DNA of 64,000 nt from Thiomicrospira sp. WB1 (GCF_001507535.1 NZ_LQBN01000003.1:124001-188000), one strand, 5' to 3'. Shown: positions 29,296 to 38,973, numbered from the stretch's first letter. Numbers and translations: made by a program. Notes: a model not told the origin generated them from the letters alone.

Positions 29296-29320
29296 CAGCA
29301 CTCCGCAGAGCGGAGCGCTG
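29296..29320 (-). promoter_or_regulatory. Stable hairpin between soxZ and soxA
   Basis: On the minus-strand transcript an 11-bp stem (one G-U pair) closes a UCU triloop. It lies 16 bases after the soxZ stop, in an 86-base gap, and is followed by A/T-rich sequence without a clean T run. It may protect the soxXYZ message from 3' decay or cut read-through into soxA, which would help give more SoxYZ than SoxAX. Function is inferred. Confidence 0.55.
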
Positions 29321-29335
29321 TCAGCTTAATCGGGA

Positions 29336-29644
29336 TTAAACTTTGATGGTGTGCTCACCAGTCTGACCGTTCAGGTCTTCCAACTTCAGAGTGACTTCGT
29401 CGCCCTTGTTGGCTTTAACCTTAACGCCCATGTATGGGTTGGCAGAGATCGCACCAGACCACTGAGAATCAATGGCTTTGGTTCCGTTTACCAGAACTTC
29501 AACCACGTTGATGTAGTCAGCAGGATATGGCTTACCGGTTTTTTTGTTCATGCGAGCACCGGATTCCATTTTGTGCTTGATCAGTGCTTTAACTTCTGCA
29601 ACGCCGCCTTTTGCACGGCCACGCATACGAATTTTGATAGACAT
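29336..29644 (-). CDS. soxZ: SoxZ, sulfur carrier partner
   Basis: 102-residue periplasmic beta-sandwich protein that pairs with SoxY. It begins MSIKIRMRGRAKGG and contains NGTKAIDSQWSGAISANPYMGV, typical of SoxZ. It has no signal peptide and is exported together with SoxY through the Tat system. AAGGAA ribosome site upstream. Confidence 0.95.
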   Translation of the reverse strand: MSIKIRMRGRAKGGVAEVKALIKHKMESGARMNKKTGKPYPADYINVVEVLVNGTKAIDSQWSGAISANPYMGVKVKANKGDEVTLKLEDLNGQTGEHTIKV

Positions 29645-29695
29645 AGTCGTTCCTTTTTAATTCAGTATAAAAATCTATGAAGTGTGGGCTGGGGA

Positions 29696-30163
29696 TTAAC
29701 CGCCACAACCACCGATGGTGACTTTCACTTCTTGTTCTTTCTTATACAGTTTTCCGCCAGCTTTAACGACGGCAACAACGTTCATGGTTTCACCCATACG
29801 GATACGTGTGGAAACGTAACCAACGGCTGGACCAGAGAAGTCATAACGGCAAACCATAGGGCTTGGGTTTTTCGTTGCCATGATCGCGATGGACTCAACA
29901 CCGTCCATTTTGGTCGCGTCGATTTTGATCGGGGTAACCGCACCGTTTTCAGCGATGGCTGGCGCAGACAGATCAATGTCGCCTGACTCAGACATGGATG
30001 TGGTGCCGAACATAGCGCTCAGACCGTCATCAACGGTTTTTGCTTTGAATGCTTTTTCATTCCATTCCGCCAGAACGGTGGATGGCGTCAACAAGCCGGC
30101 ATTCGCTGCAACCGCAGCGGCACCAGTTGCAAGGGTACCTTTAAGGAAAGATCTACGTTTCAT
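29696..30163 (-). CDS. soxY: SoxY, thiosulfate-binding sulfur carrier
   Basis: 155-residue periplasmic carrier. A Tat signal (KRRSFLKG, residues 2-9) precedes an Ala-rich stretch. The C-terminus ends in GGCGG, the swinging arm whose Cys holds the sulfur intermediates during oxidation. Lies between soxX and soxZ. Confidence 0.96.
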   Translation of the reverse strand: MKRRSFLKGTLATGAAAVAANAGLLTPSTVLAEWNEKAFKAKTVDDGLSAMFGTTSMSESGDIDLSAPAIAENGAVTPIKIDATKMDGVESIAIMATKNPSPMVCRYDFSGPAVGYVSTRIRMGETMNVVAVVKAGGKLYKKEQEVKVTIGGCGG

Positions 30164-30206
30164 AAGGTTTTAACTCCCGGTTAAGGTTTACTAAGTGGAT
30201 TAACGA

Positions 30207-30581
30207 TTACAGTGTGTAGATGTAATCGGTAATTTTCTGAATCTCTTCGTCAGACAAGATTCCGTTTGCCCCAAAATGCGGCATCATGCTGTCTTCTACA
30301 ACGGTCTCGGGCGTGCCCCAGATTTTGTTGTAAAGTTTTTGCTTGTCAGGATAACGCATTTTCATGGCGATCAAAGCTGGACCGATGTTACCGGGCATAG
30401 CCCCATCGTCGACCATGTGGCAAGCCAAGCAGTTGCCCTTGGAGCGAGCAAAAGCCAATTCCTTCCCTTCTTCAATGGCGCTGGCCCCTTTGTCGGCGGC
30501 GAACGCAACGGATGGCGCGGCAACACATGCTGATGAAACAGCGACCGCAGTCAGGAATTGCTTCATTTTCATTTTCAACAT
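30207..30581 (-). CDS. soxX: SoxX, mono-haem cytochrome subunit of SoxAX
   Basis: 124-residue periplasmic cytochrome c. It has a signal peptide (about 1-28), the haem motif CLACH at 51-55 and the Met ligand in SMMPHFG (about residue 100). ATG 30581 follows AGGAGG seven bases upstream, so the eight codons before it in the open frame are rejected. First gene of soxXYZA. soxB and soxCD are not in the window, so sulfate thiol hydrolysis is encoded elsewhere. Confidence 0.94.
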   Translation of the reverse strand: MLKMKMKQFLTAVAVSSACVAAPSVAFAADKGASAIEEGKELAFARSKGNCLACHMVDDGAMPGNIGPALIAMKMRYPDKQKLYNKIWGTPETVVEDSMMPHFGANGILSDEEIQKITDYIYTL

Positions 30582-30780
30582 TCTATATCCTCCTAAAAAA
30601 GCCATGGGACTTTTCGATTATGCTCCCCTTACAGGGTCTTATTTTTGAGCGAGTGAAAGCTCTTAAGGGCATAGGTTACTGATCTGATCGGGTTTCGCAA
30701 GTTTTTTACCGGCAATCGTACATAGCAATATTTAATGCTGAATATATTTTTCTTTATGAACCAGGGTAGAGCGTTGTTTT

Positions 30781-32217
30781 TTAGCGATATTGTTCTAGGC
30801 GCGATTTTAGGCGTTCTAGTTTTGCATTTTTTTTGCGCATTTCCGCGGTCAAAAACGTTTCGGCCTGGCGGGCGAGATAGTGCGCCTTTTCGATGTTCCC
30901 CAGATGTTCTTCTTGGAGCGCCAAATAATAATGCGTGCCAAAGTCGTCGTTCTGTTGGCTGTAATAGCGAGCCAGTCGTTCATAAAACGCACCCTGGTGC
31001 TCAAATTCAACCAGGCGTTCTGTGAGTAAGTTGATCGCCGCCTGCTTGCTGTCAAACTCAGCCAGCGCATTGGCCTGAGTGAGCGCGATTGCGGCGTTGC
31101 CGGGATAGAGTTCACTCAGATATCGCAAGGTTTGCAGTGCTTGGGGTTGAGCAAGGCGGATCTGGATTTGGGCGGCCAGCAGTTTGAAATAGGGCGATTG
31201 GGGCGATGCTTTATCGGCCTGATCAAGGCATTTCAGTGAATAGGCCACCTGTGTGGCCGCTTGTTCTAACCAGGCCTGGTGATTTTTCTGGTAGCAACGT
31301 TGAGCTGGGGTGTATGTTTTTTGGGTGACCTGGCTTGCGGGTTGATTTTTGAGGTTGCGCAGTCGCAACTTCATCAGCGTTAAGGTGTCTTTTTTGAAAG
31401 CACGTTGTTGCGTTGTTTTTGGCATTTGTTGAGCACGGTCGTCGGCCCTGGCTAAGCGGTCGGCAGACACCGGGTGGGTGCGAAGAATTTCAGGCAGGGT
31501 GAATTCATCGTACTGAGATTCGCGAGCGAGTCGGCCAAAGAAATCTCCCATGGCATACGGGTTGTAGCCAGCTTCGCTCAGATAGCGAATGCCAAAGTGG
31601 TCGGCTTCGTTTTCATGCAGGCGAGAGTTTTTGAGTTGCTGTTGAATGTTGAGACCCGCGGACCCCATGATGGTGGCCATGCCCGCACTGGGGTTTTGAG
31701 AACCAACTAAAATGGCTGCGATGAGTGAGGCGATGGTGGCGGCGGTGTTGCTATTTTGATAGTCAAAACGACGGGAAAGATGATGTTGAGTGACATGGGC
31801 GATCTCGTGCGCAATGACCGAGGCCAATTCGTCCTCTGAACGAGCGGCCAGAATCAGGCCGGCATGCAGGCCGATGATGCCGTTTGGGCCAGCGAAGGCA
31901 TTGATTTCCGGCCGGTCTATCACGTAAAACCGATAGCTGCGGTGGGACGCGGTCTTGCTGGTGATGCGAGCCCCAATCTGTCGAATGTAATCAAGCAGCG
32001 TGGGGTCCTGGATCATGGCAAACTGGGTATGCAGTGTGGTCGAAAAAGCGCGACCCAGCGCTTTTTCCTTTTCGGGGGTGTAGGTCACCAAATCAGGCGC
32101 ACCAAGATCCGGCAAATCGCTATGAATCGCTGCTTGAGAAAAATGGCTTAAGCTGAGAAACAGCCATGCCACCACGAGTCGTGTGGTCAGTTTTGGGCTG
32201 AGTGAGAACTGGGGCAT
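30781..32217 (-). CDS. bepA: BepA-type periplasmic M48 metalloprotease with TPR domain
   Basis: 478-residue outer-membrane quality-control protease and chaperone (YfgC family). It has a signal peptide (about 1-30), the zinc site HEIAH plus the downstream NEADHFG glutamate, and a C-terminal helical TPR region (about 310-478). It works with the BAM complex on LptD assembly in E. coli. It is divergent from tusA, a pairing seen in other gammaproteobacteria. A palindrome copy at 31269-31280 encodes H-Q-A-W-L in the TPR part. Confidence 0.9.
   Translation of the reverse strand: MPQFSLSPKLTTRLVVAWLFLSLSHFSQAAIHSDLPDLGAPDLVTYTPEKEKALGRAFSTTLHTQFAMIQDPTLLDYIRQIGARITSKTASHRSYRFYVIDRPEINAFAGPNGIIGLHAGLILAARSEDELASVIAHEIAHVTQHHLSRRFDYQNSNTAATIASLIAAILVGSQNPSAGMATIMGSAGLNIQQQLKNSRLHENEADHFGIRYLSEAGYNPYAMGDFFGRLARESQYDEFTLPEILRTHPVSADRLARADDRAQQMPKTTQQRAFKKDTLTLMKLRLRNLKNQPASQVTQKTYTPAQRCYQKNHQAWLEQAATQVAYSLKCLDQADKASPQSPYFKLLAAQIQIRLAQPQALQTLRYLSELYPGNAAIALTQANALAEFDSKQAAINLLTERLVEFEHQGAFYERLARYYSQQNDDFGTHYYLALQEEHLGNIEKAHYLARQAETFLTAEMRKKNAKLERLKSRLEQYR
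31269..31280. repeat. 12-base palindrome copy in bepA
   Basis: Perfect copy in coding sequence, read on the minus strand as H-Q-A-W-L. Confidence 0.9.
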
Positions 32218-32322
32218 AGGTCATGCATCCTAATGCGTCTATGGTGGCGCTGCAATCAATCATCGGGTGGCTTCATGCTATTGTAAGATAGTTGGGGTAA
32301 TGTGTGAGAGGATTCAGTTTTT

Positions 32323-32547
32323 ATGGAACATGTGGATGTGTCAGGACTGCCTTGTCCCATGCCTTTGCTTAAGCTAAAGCAGGCCATGGCACGGTCGCCT
32401 GAAGAGGCGCAATTTGAACTTTGGTCAACGGACCCTGGGTCATGCCGGGATATTCCGGCGTTTTGTGCGCAACAGGGGATGACCTGTGAAGAACTGGTGA
32501 CCGAGCAAGAAGAGCTATATGCGTTTCGGGTCTGCCGTCAAGGGTGA
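32323..32547 (+). CDS. tusA: TusA-family sulfurtransferase
   Basis: 74-residue SirA/TusA fold protein with the sulfur-accepting Cys in GLPCPMPLLKLK (CPxP motif). TusA proteins carry sulfane sulfur to tRNA thiolation and, in sulfur oxidisers, to cytoplasmic oxidation. It is next to bepA, not to dsr or hdr genes, so the housekeeping role is the safer reading. Confidence 0.88.
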   Translation: MEHVDVSGLPCPMPLLKLKQAMARSPEEAQFELWSTDPGSCRDIPAFCAQQGMTCEELVTEQEELYAFRVCRQG

Positions 32548-32597
32548 GCACGGTGTGAGGGGTGTGTCAAAGAGTGTTCAGTTTGCCCGGACTTCGT

Positions 32598-32603
32598 TAT
32601 ACT
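32598..32603 (+). promoter_or_regulatory. -10 box of a likely galU promoter
   Basis: TATACT lies about 110 bases before galU, in the 166-base gap after tusA. The -35 is poorly conserved (GTTCAG at 16-base spacing). The long leader shows no recognised riboswitch. Confidence 0.4.
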
Positions 32604-32713
32604 AGATTCTAAGTAGTATTGATGCTGGCAACGTGGCTGGTAGGAAATCGATCAAAGCTCGTTTGCGGTTGTGTTTCGACAACGGGGCCGACGCTTGTGA
32701 GAAAGGATGAAGT

Positions 32714-33589
32714 ATGTCATTAAAAAAACTGACCAAAGCCGTTATTCCTGTCGCCGGTCTGGGGACACGGTTTTTGCCGGCCACCAAGGCCATTCCCAAA
32801 GAGATGTTGACGGTCGTTGATAAACCGTTGATTCAGTATATTGTGCACGAAGCTGCGGAAGCAGGCATTACCGATATTATTCTGGTAACGCATTCCAGTA
32901 AATCAGCGATAGAGAACCATTTTGATAAGCACTATGAGCTGGAGTCCGAACTCAACCTTCGCGGCAAAAGTGATCGTATGGCCAGCCTGGAAGACATCAC
33001 GCCAGAGGGGGTGCGCATTGTCAGTGTGCGTCAGCCGGAGGCGCTGGGACTGGGACATGCGATTCTCTGTGCGGAACCGGTGATTGCCGACAATGAGCCG
33101 TTTGCGGTGCTGTTGCCCGATGTGTTGATGCACCACCCCAAGAAAGGCTGTTTGGCCCAGATGACCCAGCAGTATCAGAAGATGCACACCAGTGTGGTGG
33201 CGTTGGAAGCGGTGGCGGAAGATCAGGTCGAAAAATACGGTATTGCCGGTGTCAAAGGACCGGACATGCGTATTGTGGAGCTGGTGGAGAAACCAAAACC
33301 TCAGGAGGCGCCTTCGAACTTGTCGGTGGTCGGGCGTTATATCTTTACGCCCCGCCTGATGGAGTTGCTTAAGGACACCAAGCCCGGAGCAGGCGGAGAG
33401 ATCCAGTTGACCGATGCCATGGATCGTTTGCTCGAAGAAGAGGTAATGTTTGGGTTTGAGTTCAAAAATGGCCAGACCTATGACTGTGGCGACAAACAGG
33501 GGTATCTTCAGGCCAACGTAGAATATGCGCTGCGTGATCCCAAGCTTGGCAAACAGTTCAAACAATACCTCAAAGGAATGAAGCTCTAA
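32714..33589 (+). CDS. galU: UTP--glucose-1-phosphate uridylyltransferase
   Basis: Makes UDP-glucose for envelope polysaccharides. 291 residues, with the nucleotide-binding GLGTRFLPATKAIPKEML near the start, EALGLGHA and VVGRYIFTP. First of galU-pgi-ugd-like, a set around UDP-glucose and glucose-6-phosphate. RBS GAAAGGATGA. Confidence 0.96.
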   Translation: MSLKKLTKAVIPVAGLGTRFLPATKAIPKEMLTVVDKPLIQYIVHEAAEAGITDIILVTHSSKSAIENHFDKHYELESELNLRGKSDRMASLEDITPEGVRIVSVRQPEALGLGHAILCAEPVIADNEPFAVLLPDVLMHHPKKGCLAQMTQQYQKMHTSVVALEAVAEDQVEKYGIAGVKGPDMRIVELVEKPKPQEAPSNLSVVGRYIFTPRLMELLKDTKPGAGGEIQLTDAMDRLLEEEVMFGFEFKNGQTYDCGDKQGYLQANVEYALRDPKLGKQFKQYLKGMKL

Positions 33590-33634
33590 GCGGCAGGCGG
33601 ACGAGACCTGAGTACAGAAAAAAGAGAGAGGATT

Positions 33635-35266
33635 ATGGGGGTAGAGCAATCACCGGCCTGGCAGGCATTGCAGTTGCACTGTGATGCGGGCGTGGGCAGC
33701 CAGCATTTGGCCAGCTTGTTTCAGCAGCCTAACCGGGTGGATGAGTTTTCATTGGCCTTTGATCAGTTGTATGTGGATTTTTCCAAAAACCGAATCACCC
33801 GTGAGACCTTGGCACTGCTCATGACACTGGCGCGTCAGCAGGGGCTGCCGCAAGCCATTGAGCAATTGACCCGGGGGGAAAAGGTCAATGAAACCGAGGA
33901 TCGTCCGGCCTTGCATACGGCCCTGCGTGCGCAGGGCAAAGACGTCCAGGGGTTTGCTGCCGACGTGCAGCCTCAGGTGGCTGAGGTGCTAGAGAAAATG
34001 GCAGGCCTGGTCAATAAAATTCGTTGCGGCCATTGGCGCGGATACACTGGCAAGCCGATTACCGATGTGGTCAATATCGGGGTCGGCGGTTCCGATCTGG
34101 GGCCACTGATGATCACTCACAGCCTGCAGACGATTGAATCGCCGGTCCGATTGCATTTTATTTCGTCCATTGACGGCACTCAGACGTCCAATCTGCTTCG
34201 CGACCTCAACCAGGAAACGACGCTGTTTATTCTGGCGTCCAAATCTTTTACCACGATTGATACGCTTTCCAATGCTGAAACCGCCAAAGATTGGCTGCAG
34301 GAATGCATCCCCGATGATGACGCGATTATGTCGCAACACTTTATCGGCGTGTCCGCCAATCAACAGAAGATGGCGGAATGGGGCATTCCCCCCGAAAATC
34401 AGTTGGCTTTCTGGGACTGGGTCGGTGGACGCTATTCGCTCTGGTCCGCCATTGGGTTGCCGATTGCGCTGAAAATCGGCATGCAAGGGTTCCGCGAATT
34501 ATTGAGCGGCGCGCATGCCATGGATCAGCATTTCATGACCACGGAAATGGAACACAATATTCCGGTGGTTCTGGGGTTGATCGACATCTGGAACATTAAT
34601 TTTCTGGATATTCACGACAAAGCCATTCTGCCCTATGACGCCCGGTTGCGCTATCTCCCGTCTTACCTGGAGCAGCTGGTGATGGAAAGCAACGGAAAAT
34701 CGGTGACCAAGTCGGGTCAACGTGTGGCGTACAAAACCTGTCCGGTTCTGTGGGGCGAAGTGGGGCCCAATGCGCAGCACGCGTTTTACCAGCTTTTGCA
34801 TCAGGGAACTCAGGCGGTGATGAGCGATTTTATTGCCCCAACCACGCGGGATGATTTTGACCCCAATCTGCATTCGGAGAAAAACGAAAGCCTGCGCTTG
34901 CAACATGAGCTGGCGCTGGCCAACTGTTTTGCGCAGTCGCGGGTCCTGATGTTGGGCGATGAGGCGATCCCTGAAAGTTTAAAAGCCGCTTTCGATTCGC
35001 CGTTCAAACACTATCCCGGCAACCAGCCCTCCAACACGATTTTGTTGGATACGCTTTCGGCACATACGCTGGGGATGTTGATTGCCATGTATGAGCACAA
35101 AACCTATGTCGAAGGGGTGATCTGGGAGATCAATTCCTTTGATCAGTGGGGCGTTGAGCTGGGCAAGCAGATTGCCAAGGAAACGCATCAGGCGATCAAG
35201 GATCCAAGTCGACTGGATGGATTTGATGAGTCCACAAAAACATTGATTCAGCGGGTGGTGTCATGA
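33635..35266 (+). CDS. pgi: Glucose-6-phosphate isomerase
   Basis: Interconverts glucose-6-P and fructose-6-P in the cytoplasm. 543 residues, with NIGVGGSDLGP, DWVGGRYSLWS and the C-terminal signature (SFDQWGVELGK). Stop and start overlap the next gene (ATGA), so the dehydrogenase homologue is translationally coupled to it. Confidence 0.97.
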   Translation: MGVEQSPAWQALQLHCDAGVGSQHLASLFQQPNRVDEFSLAFDQLYVDFSKNRITRETLALLMTLARQQGLPQAIEQLTRGEKVNETEDRPALHTALRAQGKDVQGFAADVQPQVAEVLEKMAGLVNKIRCGHWRGYTGKPITDVVNIGVGGSDLGPLMITHSLQTIESPVRLHFISSIDGTQTSNLLRDLNQETTLFILASKSFTTIDTLSNAETAKDWLQECIPDDDAIMSQHFIGVSANQQKMAEWGIPPENQLAFWDWVGGRYSLWSAIGLPIALKIGMQGFRELLSGAHAMDQHFMTTEMEHNIPVVLGLIDIWNINFLDIHDKAILPYDARLRYLPSYLEQLVMESNGKSVTKSGQRVAYKTCPVLWGEVGPNAQHAFYQLLHQGTQAVMSDFIAPTTRDDFDPNLHSEKNESLRLQHELALANCFAQSRVLMLGDEAIPESLKAAFDSPFKHYPGNQPSNTILLDTLSAHTLGMLIAMYEHKTYVEGVIWEINSFDQWGVELGKQIAKETHQAIKDPSRLDGFDESTKTLIQRVVS

Positions 35267-36576
35267 AAATATCGGTTTTTGGGTGTGAGTTGAGTGGTTT
35301 GGTGACGGCCGGCTCTCTGGCGCATACCGGCAACGAGGTTCTGGCCATGCCGGTGGGAAACTTATTGAAAACCAGTGATCTGGAGCAAGGTATTCTGCCG
35401 CGCGATGAACCGGGACTGAGTTCTCTGGTCAAAAACCAGGTGGCCGAAGGTCGGTTGCGTTTTTCCGATGATTGGCAGGCGGGCATTGCGCATGCCGGGA
35501 TTTTTATGTTGAGCATGCCGTCCTGGCGGTCCGACAAGGCCGAGGAAGTGGTTGAAGCGATTGGCCAGACGGCCGATAAGGATGTGTTGGTGATCAATCA
35601 GAGTACCTTTCCCATTGGCACCGCAGATCGATTCGAAGCCTCGATCAAACTGGCATTTGCCCAGCGCGGGTTGGTGGCGAAAGTCTCGGTGGTGTCGATG
35701 CCCGAATTCATCAGTGAGGGCTCGGCCATCAGTGACTTTTCCAAGCCGGATCGGGTGGTGCTGGGCAGCCATGACCAGCAATCGACCGCCATTATTCGCG
35801 ATTTGATGCGCCCCTTTAATCACGTGACGGATCAGGTCAAAGTGATGTCCACGCGCGCCGCGGAATACACCAAGTACGCGGTGAATGCTTTGCTGGCCAC
35901 GCGCATCAGTCTGGTGAATGAACTGGCCAACAACGCTGAGCACTTTAATATTGATATGGAAGAGGTGCGTCAGGGATTGGGGTCGGACAACCGCATTGGC
36001 TTTAATTACCTCTTTCCCGGTTGCGGCTTTGGGGGGCCAAGTTTTGCCGCCGATGTTCAGGCACTGGTTGGGACACTGCAATCCAAAGGGTATGACGCGG
36101 ACCTACTCAAAGCGGTGCTGCAAAACAATGAAACCCAGAAAGAGGTGCTGTTTCGTAAAGCCTGGCGCTTCTTTAAGAACGACCTCAAGGGACGTAAGTT
36201 TGCGGTTTGGGGGCTGTCGTTCAAACCCAACACCGCCACGGTGGACAATGCGCCCAGTGTGAAAACCATCGAAGCCCTGGTGGCGCAGGGTGCCCAAGTG
36301 GTGGCGTATGACCCCAAAGCGGCGGCGGCGTTTCGTCGATATTGGGGGGAGCGCCCCGGCGTGACGCTGGTGGATGACATGTATCAGGCCCTGGATGAAG
36401 CCGACGCGTTGATGGTCATGACCGAGTGGCGCCGTTTTTGGAGCCCGGATTACGAAGGCATGCTGGCTCGTATGCATCGGCCTGTGATTTTCGATGGGCG
36501 CAATATTTATGAGCAGTCGGTGTTAAAATCTTTCGGGTTCCGCTACTTCGCCGTGGGGCGGGGTGAGACCATTTAA
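35263..36576 (+). CDS. UDP-glucose 6-dehydrogenase homologue lacking the catalytic Cys
   Basis: 437-residue member of the UDP-glucose/GDP-mannose dehydrogenase family by length and domain order: NAD-binding half, central helix, UDP-binding half. Family segments are clear (STFPIGT, PEFISEGSAISDF, K204 in YTKYAVNALLATRIS, D264). The catalytic motif GFGGSCFPKD reads GFGGPSFAAD, with Ser260 where the nucleophilic Cys is expected. The N-terminal GxGYVG reads GCELSG, and the NAD ribose-binding Asp near residue 30 is Pro. The usual two-step oxidation through a thioester is therefore doubtful. It may be inactive, or a dehydrogenase or regulator of a different type. Confidence 0.8.
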   Translation: MKISVFGCELSGLVTAGSLAHTGNEVLAMPVGNLLKTSDLEQGILPRDEPGLSSLVKNQVAEGRLRFSDDWQAGIAHAGIFMLSMPSWRSDKAEEVVEAIGQTADKDVLVINQSTFPIGTADRFEASIKLAFAQRGLVAKVSVVSMPEFISEGSAISDFSKPDRVVLGSHDQQSTAIIRDLMRPFNHVTDQVKVMSTRAAEYTKYAVNALLATRISLVNELANNAEHFNIDMEEVRQGLGSDNRIGFNYLFPGCGFGGPSFAADVQALVGTLQSKGYDADLLKAVLQNNETQKEVLFRKAWRFFKNDLKGRKFAVWGLSFKPNTATVDNAPSVKTIEALVAQGAQVVAYDPKAAAAFRRYWGERPGVTLVDDMYQALDEADALMVMTEWRRFWSPDYEGMLARMHRPVIFDGRNIYEQSVLKSFGFRYFAVGRGETI

Positions 36577-36577
36577 C

Positions 36578-36589
36578 ACCAGGCCTGGT
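36578..36589. repeat. 12-base palindrome copy between the ugd homologue and pssA
   Basis: Perfect copy starting one base after the stop codon and ending 13 bases before pssA; an A run follows. Confidence 0.9.
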
Positions 36590-36602
36590 AAAAAAGGATC
36601 TT

Positions 36603-37427
36603 ATGAAATCGTTTGAAAAAGGCATTTATCTGCTGCCAAATCTGATGACCATGATCGCGCTGTTCTCTGGCTTTTATGCCGTGATCGCGGGAATGAATGG
36701 CGAGTATGAACTGGGCGCGATCGCCATTTTTGTGGCGATGGTGTTCGACGGGCTGGATGGTCGCATCGCCCGTATGACTCAGACCTCGAGCGCGTTCGGG
36801 GCCGAGTTCGACAGCCTGGCGGACATGGTGTCCTTTGGTCTGGCGCCGGCGCTGCTGATGTATCAGTGGGCTCTGAGCGATTACGGTAAAATCGGCTGGG
36901 TGGTGGCGTTTGTGTTTACTGCGGCGGCGGCTTTGCGTTTGGCTCGGTTCAACACTCAGGTCGGCGTCGCGGACAAGCGTTATTTCCAGGGTTTGCCCAG
37001 CCCGGCCGCGGCGGCATTGCTGGCGGGCTTTATCTGGATGTTTGAGACCAATCCACTCAACCCGGAACTGGCCGGACCCGTTGCCATGGTGCTGACGGCG
37101 GTGGCAGGCTTGATGATGGTCAGCAACATCCGTTTCAGCTCGTTCAAGGAACTGAACCTGAAAGACAAGGTGCCGTTTGTCACCTTGTTACTGGCGGTGT
37201 TGATTTTTGTCGTGATCACGCTTAAGCCATCCATGATTTTGTTTTTGCTTTTTTTGCTCTATGCCATTTCCGGGCCGATCTGGACTCTGAAAGCGATTCA
37301 GCAGCGGCGATCAGAGCGACGACGGGCTTCCAAGACGAGCGAGCCCGATGCTTTGGATGCCGGGTCGCACGATGCGGCCGATACCACCTCAACTCAGGAT
37401 CAAGAAGGGGCACAACGCCATGACTGA
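36603..37427 (+). CDS. pssA: CDP-diacylglycerol--serine O-phosphatidyltransferase
   Basis: Integral membrane enzyme that makes phosphatidylserine. The CDP-alcohol phosphotransferase motif runs from DGLDGRIAR through GAEFDSLAD (about 57-82). Several membrane helices follow, and a polar C-terminal tail ends the 274 residues. It overlaps leuA by eight bases; the pssA-leuA order is common in proteobacteria. A palindrome copy sits 14 bases before the start. Confidence 0.93.
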   Translation: MKSFEKGIYLLPNLMTMIALFSGFYAVIAGMNGEYELGAIAIFVAMVFDGLDGRIARMTQTSSAFGAEFDSLADMVSFGLAPALLMYQWALSDYGKIGWVVAFVFTAAAALRLARFNTQVGVADKRYFQGLPSPAAAALLAGFIWMFETNPLNPELAGPVAMVLTAVAGLMMVSNIRFSSFKELNLKDKVPFVTLLLAVLIFVVITLKPSMILFLLFLLYAISGPIWTLKAIQQRRSERRRASKTSEPDALDAGSHDAADTTSTQDQEGAQRHD

Positions 37428-38973
37428 TGCCACCGATCGTTTAATTATTTTTGATACCACCTTGCGAGACGGCGAGCAAAGCCCAGGCGCCAGCATGACG
37501 CGGGAAGAGAAAATTCGCATTGCCCGTCAGCTGGAAAAACTGCGGGTGGATGTGATCGAAGCCGGGTTTCCTGCAGCCAGTCAGGGCGACTTTGATGCGG
37601 TCCGAGCGGTTGCGGAAGCAGTGCGGGACAGTCGCATCTGTGGCTTGGCTCGCGCACTGGAGAATGACATCGTTCGCGCCGGCGAGGCGATTGCGCCAGC
37701 CGAAGCCGGGCGCATTCACACGTTTATTGCGACCTCACCCATTCACATGGAAAAAAAGCTGAAAATGACGCCGGATCAGGTGGTGGAAAAGGCGGTGTGG
37801 GCGGTCAAAAGAGCGCGTGACTTTACCGATGATGTGGAGTTTTCGCCGGAAGACGCGGGGCGTTCGGATCTGGACTTTCTGTGTCGAGTGATCGAAGCGG
37901 CGATTGACGCCGGCGCGCGGACCATTAACATCCCCGATACCGTGGGTTACAACATTCCCGAACAGTTCGGCGAGCGCATGCATCAACTGCTGACTCGGAT
38001 TCCCAATTCGGACAAAGCGGTGTTTTCAGCGCATTGTCACAACGATTTGGGATTGGCCGTGGCCAACTCACTGGCCGCCGTTCAGGCCGGCGCTCGCCAG
38101 GTGGAATGCACCATCAATGGTCTGGGCGAGCGTGCGGGCAATACCGCGCTGGAAGAAGTGGTCATGGCCGTGCGCACTCGCCAGGATGTGTTCCCCGTGG
38201 ACACGCGCATTCATACGCCGGAAATTCTGGCTGCGTCCCGACTGGTGGCGGGCATCACCGGGTTTACCGTTCAGCCCAACAAGGCGATCGTCGGGGCCAA
38301 TGCCTTTGCGCATGAGTCCGGGATTCATCAGGATGGGGTGCTGAAACACCGTGAAACCTATGAAATAATGCGCGCCGAAGACGTCGGCTGGACCATGAAT
38401 CGCATGGTGCTGGGCAAGCACTCGGGGCGTAATGCGTTCCGTGATCGTTGTCTTGCACTGGGCATTGCGTTTGAGACCGAAGCAGAATTGTCTGAAGCGT
38501 TTATGAGCTTTAAAGCCCTGGCTGATCGCAAGCATGAAATTTATGACGAAGACATTCAGGCGTTGGTCACGGATAACGACACGCGCCGGACCGAGAATGA
38601 GCAAGTCAAGCTGGTCTCACTCAAGGTTCAAACCGAAACCGGCGAGGCACCGACGGCGCAGATCACTTTGTGGGTCAATGGTGAGGAAAAGCACGCCAGT
38701 GCCGAAGGCGGCGGGGCCGTGGATGCGACGTTCAAGGCGATTGAGCGCATTGTGGATTCCGGCGCCAGTCTGGAATTGTATTCGGTTAATAATGTGACCA
38801 ACGGCACCGATTCGCTGGGGGAAACCTCTGTACGGATGGAAAAAGGCGGGCGCATTGCTAACGGCCAGGGCGCGGACACGGACATTGTGACCGCCTCGGC
38901 CAAAGCTTACATTAACGCCTTGAACAAACTGATGGATGAGGGACTGAAAGCTCATCCGCAGGCACCGGTCTGA
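37420..38973 (+). CDS. leuA: 2-isopropylmalate synthase
   Basis: Condenses acetyl-CoA with 2-ketoisovalerate, the first step of leucine synthesis. It has 517 residues from ATG 37420. The catalytic barrel has [14 protein letters not shown] near residue 11 and metal ligands in [11 protein letters not shown], and the C-terminal regulatory domain is present. Upstream in-frame codons belong to the pssA overlap. Confidence 0.96.
   Translation: MTDATDRLIIFDTTLRDGEQSPGASMTREEKIRIARQLEKLRVDVIEAGFPAASQGDFDAVRAVAEAVRDSRICGLARALENDIVRAGEAIAPAEAGRIHTFIATSPIHMEKKLKMTPDQVVEKAVWAVKRARDFTDDVEFSPEDAGRSDLDFLCRVIEAAIDAGARTINIPDTVGYNIPEQFGERMHQLLTRIPNSDKAVFSAHCHNDLGLAVANSLAAVQAGARQVECTINGLGERAGNTALEEVVMAVRTRQDVFPVDTRIHTPEILAASRLVAGITGFTVQPNKAIVGANAFAHESGIHQDGVLKHRETYEIMRAEDVGWTMNRMVLGKHSGRNAFRDRCLALGIAFETEAELSEAFMSFKALADRKHEIYDEDIQALVTDNDTRRTENEQVKLVSLKVQTETGEAPTAQITLWVNGEEKHASAEGGGAVDATFKAIERIVDSGASLELYSVNNVTNGTDSLGETSVRMEKGGRIANGQGADTDIVTASAKAYINALNKLMDEGLKAHPQAPV

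Noticed and set aside
32323-32547. TusA as part of a cytoplasmic sulfur-oxidation cluster
   Set aside because: No dsr, hdr or rhodanese genes are adjacent; the bepA-tusA pairing is a housekeeping arrangement.
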